Below are positions 1 through 15,098 of a stretch of DNA of 64,000 bases, piece after piece (the first letter of the stretch is position 1; each line of letters opens with the position of its first letter). The position numbers and the translations under genes are program-made. The notes beneath the pieces are model-generated. The model was not told where the DNA came from and did not search any database. It was given only the letters and a program-made list of their open reading frames with translations. Source of the DNA: BP-464 sp963825415 (GTDB lineage: Bacteria > Actinomycetota > Thermoleophilia > Solirubrobacterales > Solirubrobacteraceae); the NCBI GenBank assembly GCA_963825415.1, contig CAWGTD010000006.1:806001-870000 (forward strand), written 5' to 3'.

Positions 1-3921
<3,921 letters not shown>

Positions 3922-3962
3922 AGGCGTGTCCTAGGTTCGAAACTGATCGGAATCGGGTCCGG

Positions 3963-7625
<3,663 letters not shown>

Positions 7626-7922
7626 GGCGGCGACTCCTCAGGAGGTCGAAGGCGGGCAAATCTGGGGGAGGGCGCTCGCTACCGGACCGGAGCCGATGGC
7701 AGCGCGACCAACCAGGATAGCACAGCAAAGCACGGCCCCCTGGGGGGCTTTCGGCGCTCACGGACCCCGCCCTGGGCTCCCGCGTATGTGGCGCGGGGCC
7801 GGTCAATCGGGCGGCTTCGACTATCGGCCGACGGCGGGAGTGTAGAGGGCGCGGCCGCACTGCTCAAGGGGCGCGGCCCTTCGTAGGAACGGGGGCTAAA
7901 GCGCCACGCGCTCCGCGCCGAT
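7626..7922. other. Intergenic region between rpoB and the divergent glycosidase-like gene
   Basis: About 300 bases between divergent genes, so promoters for both rpoBC (minus) and the plus-strand gene should lie here. On the minus strand a TATCCT box (complement of 7715-7720) is a possible -10, but no good -35 sits at the right distance. A near-perfect palindrome GCCCCCTGGGGGGC is at 7735-7748, and the decamer GGGCGCGGCC occurs twice (about 7846 and 7870). No RNA gene or known r-protein leader was recognised. Confidence 0.4.
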
Positions 7923-8987
7923 GTGTGGAGCGTGCGTCGCGTCGTTGCCCTGCTCTTCGCGCTGCCTGCATTCGCGGGGATCGCGGCACACGCGGCGGTG
8001 GCGAAGCCCAAGCCACCCACGGCCCCGCCGATCGTCGGCATCGCCGACCAGAAGGACGCGATGTTCGGCGACGAGCGCTTCCATGCGCTGGGCATCGCCG
8101 ACGCGCGGCTTTCGGTTGCATGGGACGCGCTGCGCAGCAAGTGGCAGCTCGCCGAGCTGGACAGCTGGCTCAAGCACGCCCAGGCGACCGGCGTAGAGCC
8201 GCTGATCACCTGGGCGCCGTCGCGCCTCGCGGGCAAGCGCCGCGACTGGCCGACCCCTGGACAGTTCGTCGCCGAGTTCCGGGCGTTCCGGGCGAAGTAC
8301 CCGTGGGTGAAGACCTTCTCGACCTGGAACGAGGCGAACTTCTGTGGGTTCGGCCCGTGCAAGGAGCCGGCCCGCGTGGCCAAGTGGTGGCTGGCGCTGA
8401 GGTCCGCCTGCCCCACGTGCAAGATCCTGGCCGCCGACGTGCTCGACCTCCCCAGCGCGCCGCAGTGGGTCAAGGCCTTCATCAAGGCCGCGGGCCGCCA
8501 GCCGACGGCCTGGGGCTTTCACAACTACCTCACCGCCAACCGGCGCCAGACCGACCGGACCAAGGCGTTCCTCGCGGCGACCAAGGGCGAGGTCTGGTTC
8601 ACCGAGACCGGCGGGATCGTCAGCCGCAACAACGGAAGCACGGTCAAGCTGCCCGAGGGCGTCACCAATGCCGCCAGGGTGACGCAGTTCATCTTCGACA
8701 CCCTCGCCAAGTTGAGCCCGCGGGTCACGCGCGTCTACCTGTACCAGTGGAGCAGCAAGGCGAACACGAGCTGGGACTCCGGCCTGATCACGCCGGGCGG
8801 GAAGGCCCGGCCCTCGCTGACCATCCTCCAGAAGATCCTGAAGGTGCCGTCGCTCAGGCCGCTGCCCAAGCCGGTGGTCCCGCCGGTGATGCCACCGCAG
8901 GCGCAGGGCCCTCCGGCCCAGACGCCGCCGGCCCAGCAATCCCCGGCCGAGACTCCCCCGGCCGACCAGCCGCCCTCCGGTCCCTAA
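7923..8987 (+). CDS. Secreted glycoside hydrolase-like protein (GH39/clan GH-A-like)
   Basis: 354 residues. Begins with GTG (7923; an in-frame GTG at 7932 is possible), followed by a hydrophobic signal sequence (VVALLFALPAFAGIAAHA). The body resembles TIM-barrel glycosidases of clan GH-A: STWNEANF around residue 140 fits the Asn-Glu acid/base motif and VWFTETGG around residue 220 the nucleophile strand. The last 50 residues are a Pro/Gln/Ala-rich low-complexity tail that may span the wall. Substrate cannot be told. It sits between rplL and rpoB, converges on the next gene with a 4-base overlap, and is functionally unrelated to its ribosomal neighbours. Family placement rests on motif reading only. 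Confidence 0.75.
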   Translation: MWSVRRVVALLFALPAFAGIAAHAAVAKPKPPTAPPIVGIADQKDAMFGDERFHALGIADARLSVAWDALRSKWQLAELDSWLKHAQATGVEPLITWAPSRLAGKRRDWPTPGQFVAEFRAFRAKYPWVKTFSTWNEANFCGFGPCKEPARVAKWWLALRSACPTCKILAADVLDLPSAPQWVKAFIKAAGRQPTAWGFHNYLTANRRQTDRTKAFLAATKGEVWFTETGGIVSRNNGSTVKLPEGVTNAARVTQFIFDTLAKLSPRVTRVYLYQWSSKANTSWDSGLITPGGKARPSLTILQKILKVPSLRPLPKPVVPPVMPPQAQGPPAQTPPAQQSPAETPPADQPPSGP

Positions 8988-9877
8988 CCGGCGCGCGAAC
9001 CGCAGTAGTCGTCGCGCTGGGTGCGATAGCCGGGCTGCTGCGGTGTCGCCATCAGCTGCGCCCAGGTCCCCGCGTGGTCCTGGATCTGCCTGGCGATCTG
9101 AGCGCGCTCGCTCTCGGTCCGCGCTGCGACGAGGCGTTCGGCGTTGCGCCAGACGCCCTCGCGCCAGCCGCGTACGAGCTCGAGTCCGGCGATGTCGTCA
9201 CCCGGATTCCAGCTGGCGTTGGTGGTCGTCAGCAGCGGGTCGAAACGCCCGGCGATCGCGTCGACCACCGGTTGATAGGCGGCGTCGAGCACGTCGTTGA
9301 CCACGTCGTGGTCGGGCTTGCGGCTGCGGCCTGACTTCGTCGTGACGCCGAGCGCGGCGATCACGAACGGCATGTCGTTCTGCACGTGGGCGTTGATGCC
9401 CAGCAGCATGTCCTGGGCGCCGTTGGCGTCGCCCGACCGGGCGGCCTGCAGCGCGATCCGCCAGGCGGGCGCGACCGGTCGGCCTCCCGACCAGGAGCGC
9501 AGCGTGTTGAGGTAGACCTCGGCGAAGAGGGCGTCCTCGTAGAAGAGGTAGTGCGGGTTGGCGAACATTCCCGGGCGGGCGCGCAGCGTGCTCCGCAGCG
9601 TGCGCGTCAGCTCGAGGTAGGTCGTCGCGAAGACGGCGCGGTGATCGCAGCCGTAGCGCCGCTGGATCCGGGCGAGGTTGCGAACCTCGCGATCGATGCA
9701 GGCGACGCTCGCCTTGCGGCAACCCGGGACGCCGTGCGGCTGCGGCCCGCCGATCGGCGGCATGTCCGGCAGGTAGCGCTCCCAGTGGACGCCGACGCCG
9801 CCCGCCGATGCGCCCGCCGGCATGGCGAACAGCGCCACGACGGCCAGCAGTCCCGCGGTGCGGGCAGCACCTCCCAT
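8984..9877 (-). CDS. Secreted DUF5995-like protein
   Basis: 297 residues with an N-terminal signal peptide (GLLAVVALFAMPAGASA). The central segment LLGINAHVQNDMPFVIAALG recalls the His-Asn-Asp signature of the DUF5995 family of actinobacterial secreted proteins, whose function is unknown. Four cysteines in the mature protein (CRKASVAC, YGC, DYC near the end) may form disulfides outside the cell. Same strand as the ribosomal genes but upstream of rpoB, so it may receive read-through from rplL (36 bases apart). Overlaps the preceding convergent gene by 4 bases. No SD of note before the ATG at 9877. Family assignment is from memory of the motif. Confidence 0.7.
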   Translation of the reverse strand: MGGAARTAGLLAVVALFAMPAGASAGGVGVHWERYLPDMPPIGGPQPHGVPGCRKASVACIDREVRNLARIQRRYGCDHRAVFATTYLELTRTLRSTLRARPGMFANPHYLFYEDALFAEVYLNTLRSWSGGRPVAPAWRIALQAARSGDANGAQDMLLGINAHVQNDMPFVIAALGVTTKSGRSRKPDHDVVNDVLDAAYQPVVDAIAGRFDPLLTTTNASWNPGDDIAGLELVRGWREGVWRNAERLVAARTESERAQIARQIQDHAGTWAQLMATPQQPGYRTQRDDYCGSRAG

Positions 9878-9913
9878 GCGGAAGATGATGCCCGCTCGCG
9901 GCGGTTGCTAGCG

Positions 9914-10297
9914 CTACTTCAGCTCGACGCTGGCGCCGGCCTCTTCGAGCTCGGTCTTGAGCTTGTCGGCCTCTTCGCGCTCGATGCCCTCCTTGACGGG
10001 CTTGGGGGCCTCGTCGACGAGCGCCTTGGCCTCCTTGAGGCCCAGGCCGGTCGCCGCGCGGACGACCTTGATCACCTGGATCTTCTTGTCGCCGGCACCG
10101 GTGAGCACGACGTCGACCGTGGTCGACTCCTCCTCGGCCGCGGCGCCGTCGCCGCCGCCGCCTCCGGCAGGGGCAGCCGCGGCAACCGCCGCGGCGCTCA
10201 CGCCGAACTCCTCCTCGAGCGCCTTGATGCGCTCGGCGAGCTCGAGCACGGAGATGCCCTTGAGCTCTTCGATCCAGTCAGCTGTGGTGGTAGCCAT
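9914..10297 (-). CDS. rplL: 50S ribosomal protein L7/L12
   Basis: Stalk protein that recruits translation GTPases to the ribosome. 127 residues, normal length. The N-terminal dimerisation helix is ISVLELAERIKALEEEFGVS, then an Ala/Gly-rich hinge (about residues 35-55), then the C-terminal domain with VVLTGAGDKKIQVIKVVR and GLGLKEAKALVDEAPKPVKE. Lies 5 bases after rplJ, the usual L10-L12 pair. Downstream the canonical rpoB is displaced by two other genes. Confidence 0.97.
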   Translation of the reverse strand: MATTTADWIEELKGISVLELAERIKALEEEFGVSAAAVAAAAPAGGGGGDGAAAEEESTTVDVVLTGAGDKKIQVIKVVRAATGLGLKEAKALVDEAPKPVKEGIEREEADKLKTELEEAGASVELK

Positions 10298-10302
10298 CGG
10301 TT

Positions 10303-11061
10303 CTAGTCCTCCTGGTTGTCAGTCTCAGTGGTCTCGGCCGCATCGTCGGCGCCCTCAGCGGGCGCGTCGGCGGCAGCAGGTGGTTCGGGGGCCTCGGCGT
10401 CCTGGTCGCCGGGCTCTTCGGCTGCGGGCTCCTCGGCCGCGGGCTCCTCGACTGCGGGCTCCTCGGCCGCCGGCTCCTCGGCTGCAGGCTCGGGCTCGGC
10501 GGCCGCAGCAGGCTCCCCGGCTCCGCCTCCGAGCTGGATCTCGCCCGCCTCGGCCTTCACGCGGACCTGATCGAGCGCGATCGCCACTCCCGACAGCAGC
10601 GCGTTGAGCGTCCGGGCCAGGCCGGTGATCGGCGTGGCCACGAGGCCCACGAGCTGGCCGTAGAGCACCTGGCGCGTGGGCAGCCGGGCGATCGCCTTGA
10701 TCTGATCGACCTCCAGCGCCGCGCCGTCCATGAAGCCGCCCTTGAAGGGCAGCAGGTCGGTGGTCCGCGAGTAGTCGGCGATCGCCTTGGCCGCCGCCGC
10801 GGCGTCGCCGCGCACGAACGTCAGCGCGGTCGGGCCGTCGAGCAGCGCCTTGAGCTCCGCCAGGCCGGCCTGGTCGGCCGCGCGCTCGGTCAGCGAGTTC
10901 TTGACGACGCGCAGGGTGGCGTCGACGTCGCGCAAGGCGGTGCGGACCTCCGCCGACTGCGACACGGACAGCCCCGTGGGGTCGACCGCGAAGACGGCCT
11001 GCGCCTCGGTGATCTGGGTGGCGATCTCATCGATCGCCGCGGCTTTCTGGTCTCGGTTCAT
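10303..11061 (-). CDS. rplJ: 50S ribosomal protein L10 with long acidic C-terminal extension
   Basis: Stalk base protein that binds 23S rRNA and anchors L7/L12 dimers. 252 residues, about 75 more than usual. The first ~175 residues are standard L10 (NRDQKAAAIDEIATQITEAQ, then VVKNSLTERAADQAG and FKGGFMDGAALEVDQIKAIA). After the C-terminal helix that normally carries the L12-binding sites, the protein continues into a tail of EEPAA/EEPAV pentapeptides and further Glu/Ala/Asp. Its ATG is preceded by AGGAGG. The extension is encoded by a 15-bp tandem repeat described separately. Whether the tail affects L12 binding is unknown. Confidence 0.96.
   Translation of the reverse strand: MNRDQKAAAIDEIATQITEAQAVFAVDPTGLSVSQSAEVRTALRDVDATLRVVKNSLTERAADQAGLAELKALLDGPTALTFVRGDAAAAAKAIADYSRTTDLLPFKGGFMDGAALEVDQIKAIARLPTRQVLYGQLVGLVATPITGLARTLNALLSGVAIALDQVRVKAEAGEIQLGGGAGEPAAAAEPEPAAEEPAAEEPAVEEPAAEEPAAEEPGDQDAEAPEPPAAADAPAEGADDAAETTETDNQED
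10411..10485. repeat. 15-bp tandem repeat, five copies, inside rplJ
   Basis: Five consecutive 15-base units (type GGGCTCCTCGGCCGC on the plus strand), starting at 10411, 10426, 10441, 10456 and 10471, differing by one to three bases. A partly degenerate sixth follows. In the rplJ frame each unit encodes an Ala-Ala/Val-Glu-Glu-Pro pentapeptide. Being a multiple of three, copy-number change would not break the frame. Confidence 0.9.
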
Positions 11062-11124
11062 CGGCCTCCTGCGCCGGGCTTACGAATCGCCGGCGGTCTG
11101 TGGTGGCCTCGGGTGGCGCGTTCT

Positions 11125-11856
11125 CTAGGCGGCCGTGGCCGCTTCGTGCGCCTCCTCGAGGATGTCGCGGGTGCGGGACGGGTCGACCTTGATGCCCGGG
11201 CCCATGGTGGTTGTGACGGTGATCGAGCGGATGTAGCGGCCCTTGGCGACGGGCGGCCTGGCGCGGATGATCTCGTCGATGACGGCCGCGTAGTTCTCGA
11301 GCAGCAGGCGCTCCTCGAAGCTCGACTTGCCGATGTTGAGGTGCACGATCGCGGTGCGGTCGGTGCGGTACTCGATCTTGCCGGCCTTGGACTCCTCGAC
11401 GGCCTTGGCGACGTCCATCGTCACGGTCCCGACCTTCGGGTTGGGCATCTTGCCCTGCGGCCCGAGCACGCGGCCGAGCTTGCCGACGACGGGCATCAGG
11501 TCGGGCGTCGCGATGGCGACGTCGAAGTCGGTGAAGCCTTCCTCGATCTTCTTGGCGAGGTCCTCGGCGCCGACGATGTCCGCGCCGGCCTCCTCGGCCT
11601 CGCGCGCCTTGTCGCCCTTGGCGAAGACGGCGATCTTCACGCTCTTGCCGAGCCCGTGCGGCAACGCGATCGTGCCGCGCAGCTGCTCGTCGGCGTGGCG
11701 GACGTTCAGGCCGGTGCGGATGTGGATCTCGACGGACTCGTCGAAGCCCGCGCGCTTGAGGTCCTTGACCAGGTGGATCGCCTCGGCCGGCGCGTACTCG
11801 CGCTCGCGGTCGACGCGCTCGCGGGCCTCCAGATACCTGCGGCCGTGCTTGGCCAT
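11125..11856 (-). CDS. rplA: 50S ribosomal protein L1
   Basis: L1 stalk protein that binds 23S rRNA near the E site and, in many bacteria, its own mRNA for feedback control. 243 residues, typical length. Starts MAKHGRRYLEARERVDR; conserved segments include VGAEDLAKKIEEG, the PDLMPVVGKLGRVLGPQGKM loop and the C-terminal ITVTTTMGPGIKVDPS. Its start shares one base with the rplK stop (TGATG), so the two are translationally coupled. Confidence 0.97.
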   Translation of the reverse strand: MAKHGRRYLEARERVDREREYAPAEAIHLVKDLKRAGFDESVEIHIRTGLNVRHADEQLRGTIALPHGLGKSVKIAVFAKGDKAREAEEAGADIVGAEDLAKKIEEGFTDFDVAIATPDLMPVVGKLGRVLGPQGKMPNPKVGTVTMDVAKAVEESKAGKIEYRTDRTAIVHLNIGKSSFEERLLLENYAAVIDEIIRARPPVAKGRYIRSITVTTTMGPGIKVDPSRTRDILEEAHEAATAA

Positions 11857-12278
11857 CAGACGACGTCCACGCCCATCGACCGGGCGGTGCCGGCGATGAT
11901 CCGCACGGCATGGTCGATGTCGTGCGCGTTGAGGTCGGGAAGCTTCTTCTCGGCGATCATCCGCAGCTGGGCGTCGGTGATCTTGCCGACCTTGTCCTTG
12001 TGCGGCTCGCCTGAGCCCTTCTCGAGGTTGATCGCCTGCTTGATGAGCACGGCGGCGGGCGGCGTCTTCGTGATGAAGGTGAACGAGCGGTCCTCGAAGA
12101 CCGTGATGACCACGGGGATCGTCGTGCCCGAGTCCTGCTGTGTCTGGGCGTTGAACGCCTTGCAGAACTCCATGATGTTGATGCCGTGCTGGCCCAGCGC
12201 AGGGCCGACCGGAGGCGCGGGCGAAGCCTGACCGCCTGTGGCCTGGAGCTTGATCGTGGTGAGGACTTTCTTCGCCAT
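11856..12278 (-). CDS. rplK: 50S ribosomal protein L11
   Basis: Component of the GTPase-associated centre and of the stringent-response sensing site. 140 residues, standard. MAKKVLTTIKLQATGGQASP opens the protein with the proline-rich N-terminal domain (ASPAPPVGPALGQHGINIM), followed by the RNA-binding domain ending IAGTARSMGVDVV. Preceded by nusG with a 28-base gap; overlaps rplA by one base. Confidence 0.97.
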   Translation of the reverse strand: MAKKVLTTIKLQATGGQASPAPPVGPALGQHGINIMEFCKAFNAQTQQDSGTTIPVVITVFEDRSFTFITKTPPAAVLIKQAINLEKGSGEPHKDKVGKITDAQLRMIAEKKLPDLNAHDIDHAVRIIAGTARSMGVDVV

Positions 12279-12306
12279 GCGCGGGTAAGGAGCCTAGGGG
12301 CTCGGG

Positions 12307-12828
12307 TCAGACCTTCTTGACCTGGTCGAAGCCGACCTCGACCGGGGTTTCGCGGCCGAAGATTGACACAAGGACCTTGAGCTTCGCGGCGTCCTGGTTG
12401 ATCTCGGAGATCTCCCCGGAGAAGTCCGACAGCGGGCCGGAGACGACCTTGACCTGCTCGCCGATCGAGAACTGCGCCTTGGTCGCCACCTTCTGGGCGA
12501 CCTCGCGGTGCAGCAGGCGGTCGACCTCGGTCTGGGTCAACGGCACGGGCTCGTTGGACGCACCGACGAAGCCGGTGACGCCGGGCGTGTTCTTCACGAG
12601 ACCCCACGAGTCGTCGTTGAGCTCCATGTTGACCAGCACGTAGCCGGGCATCGTGCGCTTCTCGACGGAGACCTTCTGGTTGTCCTTCATCTCCGAGACC
12701 GTCTCGGTGGGGACGACGACCTGGCGCACGAAGCGCTTCTGGCCGAGTGAGGTCACGCGGTGCTCGAGGTTCTGCTTGACCTTGTTCTCGTGCCCGGAAT
12801 ATGTGTTGACGACGTACCAGCGAAACAT
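12307..12828 (-). CDS. nusG: Transcription termination/antitermination protein NusG
   Basis: Binds RNA polymerase, modulates pausing and couples transcription to Rho or the ribosome. 173 residues. The N-terminal NGN domain starts MFRWYVVNTYSGHENKVK and contains VPTETVSEMKDNQKVSVEKR and MPGYVLVNMELNDDSW; the C-terminal KOW domain carries IGEQVKVVSGPLSDFSGEIS. It lies 21 bases after secE in the standard secE-nusG order. Confidence 0.97.
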   Translation of the reverse strand: MFRWYVVNTYSGHENKVKQNLEHRVTSLGQKRFVRQVVVPTETVSEMKDNQKVSVEKRTMPGYVLVNMELNDDSWGLVKNTPGVTGFVGASNEPVPLTQTEVDRLLHREVAQKVATKAQFSIGEQVKVVSGPLSDFSGEISEINQDAAKLKVLVSIFGRETPVEVGFDQVKKV

Positions 12829-12849
12829 GGGTGCCTCAGAGGCTCGGAG

Positions 12850-13344
12850 TTACAGGATGAAGTCGATTACGCGCTGGGCGATCACGTCGGCGAGGCCGAG
12901 GTAGGCGCCGGCGATGATCACGAAGCCGATGACCACCGCGGTGGCCTGGCCGACCTGACGGCGGTCGGGCCACTGGACCCGCTGGAGCTCGGCGACGCAC
13001 GCGCGCAGGAAGCCGATGAGGCGGTTGCCGCCCGCGTGGGCGACGGGCTGAGCCGCCGTCGGACGGGAACGGCGCGAGCCGCGTTCGGGGCTGGTGCCGA
13101 AGGACTCCGCGGCCGCGGTGCCCGCGTCCTGAACCTCGAAAGCCTCTTCCTCCTCGAAAGCGGCGTTGAGCTCAGCCTCGCCCTCCGGGACTCCCTCGGC
13201 CCCCGCGACGATCGCCGCCTCGAACTCGTCGACATCGCCGGAGGCGTGGTCGAGTGAGCCCGGGACGTTGTCGCGGTGCGGCTCGGAGGGCTTGGGCCCA
13301 GGATTGGCGCGGCGGCGCCGCCGCTGCCGATCACGACGCGACAC
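12850..13344 (-). CDS. secE: Preprotein translocase subunit SecE with long N-terminal extension
   Basis: Small essential subunit of the SecYEG channel. The conserved part is the last 65 residues: a cytoplasmic amphipathic helix (LIGFLRACVAELQRVQWPD) then one membrane helix (TAVVIGFVIIAGAYLGLADV). It is preceded by about 95 residues of charged, probably disordered sequence, with a basic start (SRRDRQRRRRR) then acidic stretches (AFEEEEAFE). 164 residues against roughly 60-130 in relatives. Starts with GTG at 13344, 6 bases after the rpmG stop; a later start would lose the extension but none fits the spacing better. Confidence 0.93.
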   Translation of the reverse strand: MSRRDRQRRRRRANPGPKPSEPHRDNVPGSLDHASGDVDEFEAAIVAGAEGVPEGEAELNAAFEEEEAFEVQDAGTAAAESFGTSPERGSRRSRPTAAQPVAHAGGNRLIGFLRACVAELQRVQWPDRRQVGQATAVVIGFVIIAGAYLGLADVIAQRVIDFIL

Positions 13345-13350
13345 GGGCAG

Positions 13351-13515
13351 CTACCGAGTTTCCCGGTGCGACGTGTGCTTCCGGCACCAGCGGCAGTACT
13401 TGCGCAGCGTGATGCGATCGGGGTTGTTGCGCTTGGACTTGTTTGTCTGGTAGTTGCGGCGCTTGCAGTCCTCGCATGCGAGGGTGACAGCGATCCGCAC
13501 GTCTCCGCGGGCCAT
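13351..13515 (-). CDS. rpmG: 50S ribosomal protein L33
   Basis: 54 residues: MARGDVRIAVTLACEDCKRR at the N-terminus and TLRKYCRWCRKHTSHRETR at the end. Two CxxC pairs (CEDC, CRWC) make this a zinc-binding (C+) L33, the kind replaced by a C- paralogue under zinc starvation in other actinobacteria; a zinc uptake operon lies at the right end of this window, but no link is shown by the sequence. First gene of the rpmG-secE-nusG cluster. No TANNNT box was identified right before its ATG. Confidence 0.96.
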   Translation of the reverse strand: MARGDVRIAVTLACEDCKRRNYQTNKSKRNNPDRITLRKYCRWCRKHTSHRETR

Positions 13516-13586
13516 GGCCTCTGCCTCGGGATCGGGACGAAAGAAAAGACCCGCCGAAAGGGCGAGTCGGCGAGGCAGTGTACCGC

Positions 13587-13592
13587 TACGCT
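13587..13592 (+). promoter_or_regulatory. Leaderless -10 box TACGCT for the MFS gene
   Basis: TACGCT lies six bases before the GTG at 13599, so transcription would begin at or next to the start codon. It supports GTG 13599 over the upstream in-frame GTG at 13578. Confidence 0.6.
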
Positions 13593-13598
13593 CGATTG

Positions 13599-14801
13599 GT
13601 GGAGGCCGACGCCCTCGCCAGGCTTCGAGCGCGCCCTCAGCTCGTCGCGTTCTTCGGCGTCTTCGCCTCCGTGCTGTGCGGTTTCCTCGCCGTCGGCGCC
13701 GTCCTGCCGGTCCTCCCCCGCTACGTCCACGGCCCGCTCGGCGCCGGCGACGTGGCCGTCGGCGTGGTCACAGGCGCCTTTGCGTTCACGGCCGTGGTCG
13801 GCCGTCCCATCGGAGGCCGGCTGGCCGACGTCTGGGGCCGGCGGCGGGTGGTCGTCATCGGGTCGCTGCTGACGGCGGGCGGCGGCGCGCTCTACCTCCT
13901 GCACGCCGGCATCGGAGGGCTGATCCTCGCCCGACTCGTCCTCGGCGTGGGCGACGGCTGGATCTTCACCGCCGGCGCCACCTGGATCGTCGACCTCGCG
14001 CCCGAGGACCGCCGCGGCCAGGTGATCGGGATGTTCGGCCTCGCCGTCTGGGGCGGCCTCAGCGCCGGGCCGGTGATCGGCGAGGCGCTGCTGTCGGCCG
14101 GCGGTTACGACGCGGTCTTCGTCTTCTCTGCCGTGTCGCCGCTGGTGGGTGCTGCGATCGCCCGCCGCGTCGCTGATTCACACGTGGTCGTCGACCCCGC
14201 GAACAGGGTGCGTGGCGGCTCGCTCGTGCCGCGGGAGGTCCGGCTGCCGGGTGTCGCGCTCGCGCTGGCCAACATCGGCTACGGAACGATGACCGGGTTC
14301 ATCGTCCTGCACCTCGCGCATCGCGGGATCGGCCACGGCGCGGCCGCCTTCACGGCGTTCGCGACGTCGGTCGTGCTCACCCGTCTGCTCGCCGGCCGGC
14401 TGCCGGACCGCCTCGGCCCCCAGCGCACGGCGTTCGGTGCGTTCCTGGCCGAGACCGTGGGGCTGGTCCTGATCGGCGCCGCTCACAGCCTCGTCGTCGC
14501 CGGCATCGGCGCGATCGTCATGGGAATGGGCTTCTCGCTGCTATTCCCCTCGCTTGCGCTGATCGCGATGGAGCGCACCGGCGACGCACAGCGCGGCACG
14601 GCGATGGGCGCCTTCACCGCCTTCTTCGACGTCGGGGTCGGCATCGGCGCGCCGCTGGCCGGAGCAGTGGCGGCGCTCGCCGGCTACCCCGCGGCGTTCT
14701 GGACCGCTGCCGGGTGCGCCGCCGCCGGCGCGCTCATGGGCGGGATGCGGCCCACCGGCCCGGTGACGACGCGGGAGGCCCCGGGACCGGCGCCGGCGTG
14801 A
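13599..14801 (+). CDS. MFS family transporter
   Basis: Integral membrane secondary transporter, probably an exporter. About 400 residues from GTG 13599, with about twelve hydrophobic segments. The loop between helices 2 and 3 has the MFS signature GGRLADVWGRRRV, and GRLPDRLGPQRTAFG repeats it in the second half. Substrate unknown; the closest general type is the drug/sugar efflux MFS group. Divergent from rpmG with a short gap, monocistronic. Confidence 0.88.
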   Translation: MEADALARLRARPQLVAFFGVFASVLCGFLAVGAVLPVLPRYVHGPLGAGDVAVGVVTGAFAFTAVVGRPIGGRLADVWGRRRVVVIGSLLTAGGGALYLLHAGIGGLILARLVLGVGDGWIFTAGATWIVDLAPEDRRGQVIGMFGLAVWGGLSAGPVIGEALLSAGGYDAVFVFSAVSPLVGAAIARRVADSHVVVDPANRVRGGSLVPREVRLPGVALALANIGYGTMTGFIVLHLAHRGIGHGAAAFTAFATSVVLTRLLAGRLPDRLGPQRTAFGAFLAETVGLVLIGAAHSLVVAGIGAIVMGMGFSLLFPSLALIAMERTGDAQRGTAMGAFTAFFDVGVGIGAPLAGAVAALAGYPAAFWTAAGCAAAGALMGGMRPTGPVTTREAPGPAPA

Positions 14802-14842
14802 GGACTCCTCGCGCGCGCGTGAACTAGAGGGCCGCGGATCGG

Positions 14843-14848
14843 TAGGTT
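14843..14848 (+). promoter_or_regulatory. Leaderless -10 box TAGGTT
   Basis: TAGGTT followed by seven bases and the GTG at 14856; matches the TANNNT pattern seen before many monocistronic genes in this window. Confidence 0.6.
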
Positions 14849-14855
14849 CGCCGCA

Positions 14856-15098
14856 GTGCGCCTCGCGCCCATCCAGCCCGGCGACATCGTCGAGATCGAC
14901 AAGAAGGGCCGGCGTCTACACGGCCTCGTGCTGGCGGTCGAGCGCGACGGCGCCGTGCGCTTCGAGCCGCTCTGCCGGGGTGTCTCGTGGCGGTCGGCCA
15001 CCGCGCGCGAGGTGGTGCGCCACTGGACGAGGGCGTCGCGCCGCAAGGGCGCGGCCGACCCCGACGTCAACGAGGGGCAGCTCGACCTCGACTTCTGA
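14856..15098 (+). CDS. Small hypothetical protein with SH3-barrel-like start
   Basis: 80 residues from GTG: RLAPIQPGDIVEIDKKGRR then HGLVLAVERDGAVRFEPL. The beginning reads like a small beta barrel (a KOW/SH3-like pattern of hydrophobic strands), the second half is basic and the end acidic (EGQLDLDF). No family recognised. Supported as a gene by its own -10 box and by codon usage. Its 3' end overlaps the convergent MerR gene by 32 bases. Confidence 0.7.
   Translation: MRLAPIQPGDIVEIDKKGRRLHGLVLAVERDGAVRFEPLCRGVSWRSATAREVVRHWTRASRRKGAADPDVNEGQLDLDF

Noticed and set aside
7712..7725. TATCCT as the definite rpoB -10 box
   Set aside because: No credible -35 at 16-18 bases upstream; retained only as a possibility.
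10411..10530. Tandem repeats as a possible CRISPR or satellite
   Set aside because: Units are 15 bp with no spacers and are in frame with rplJ.
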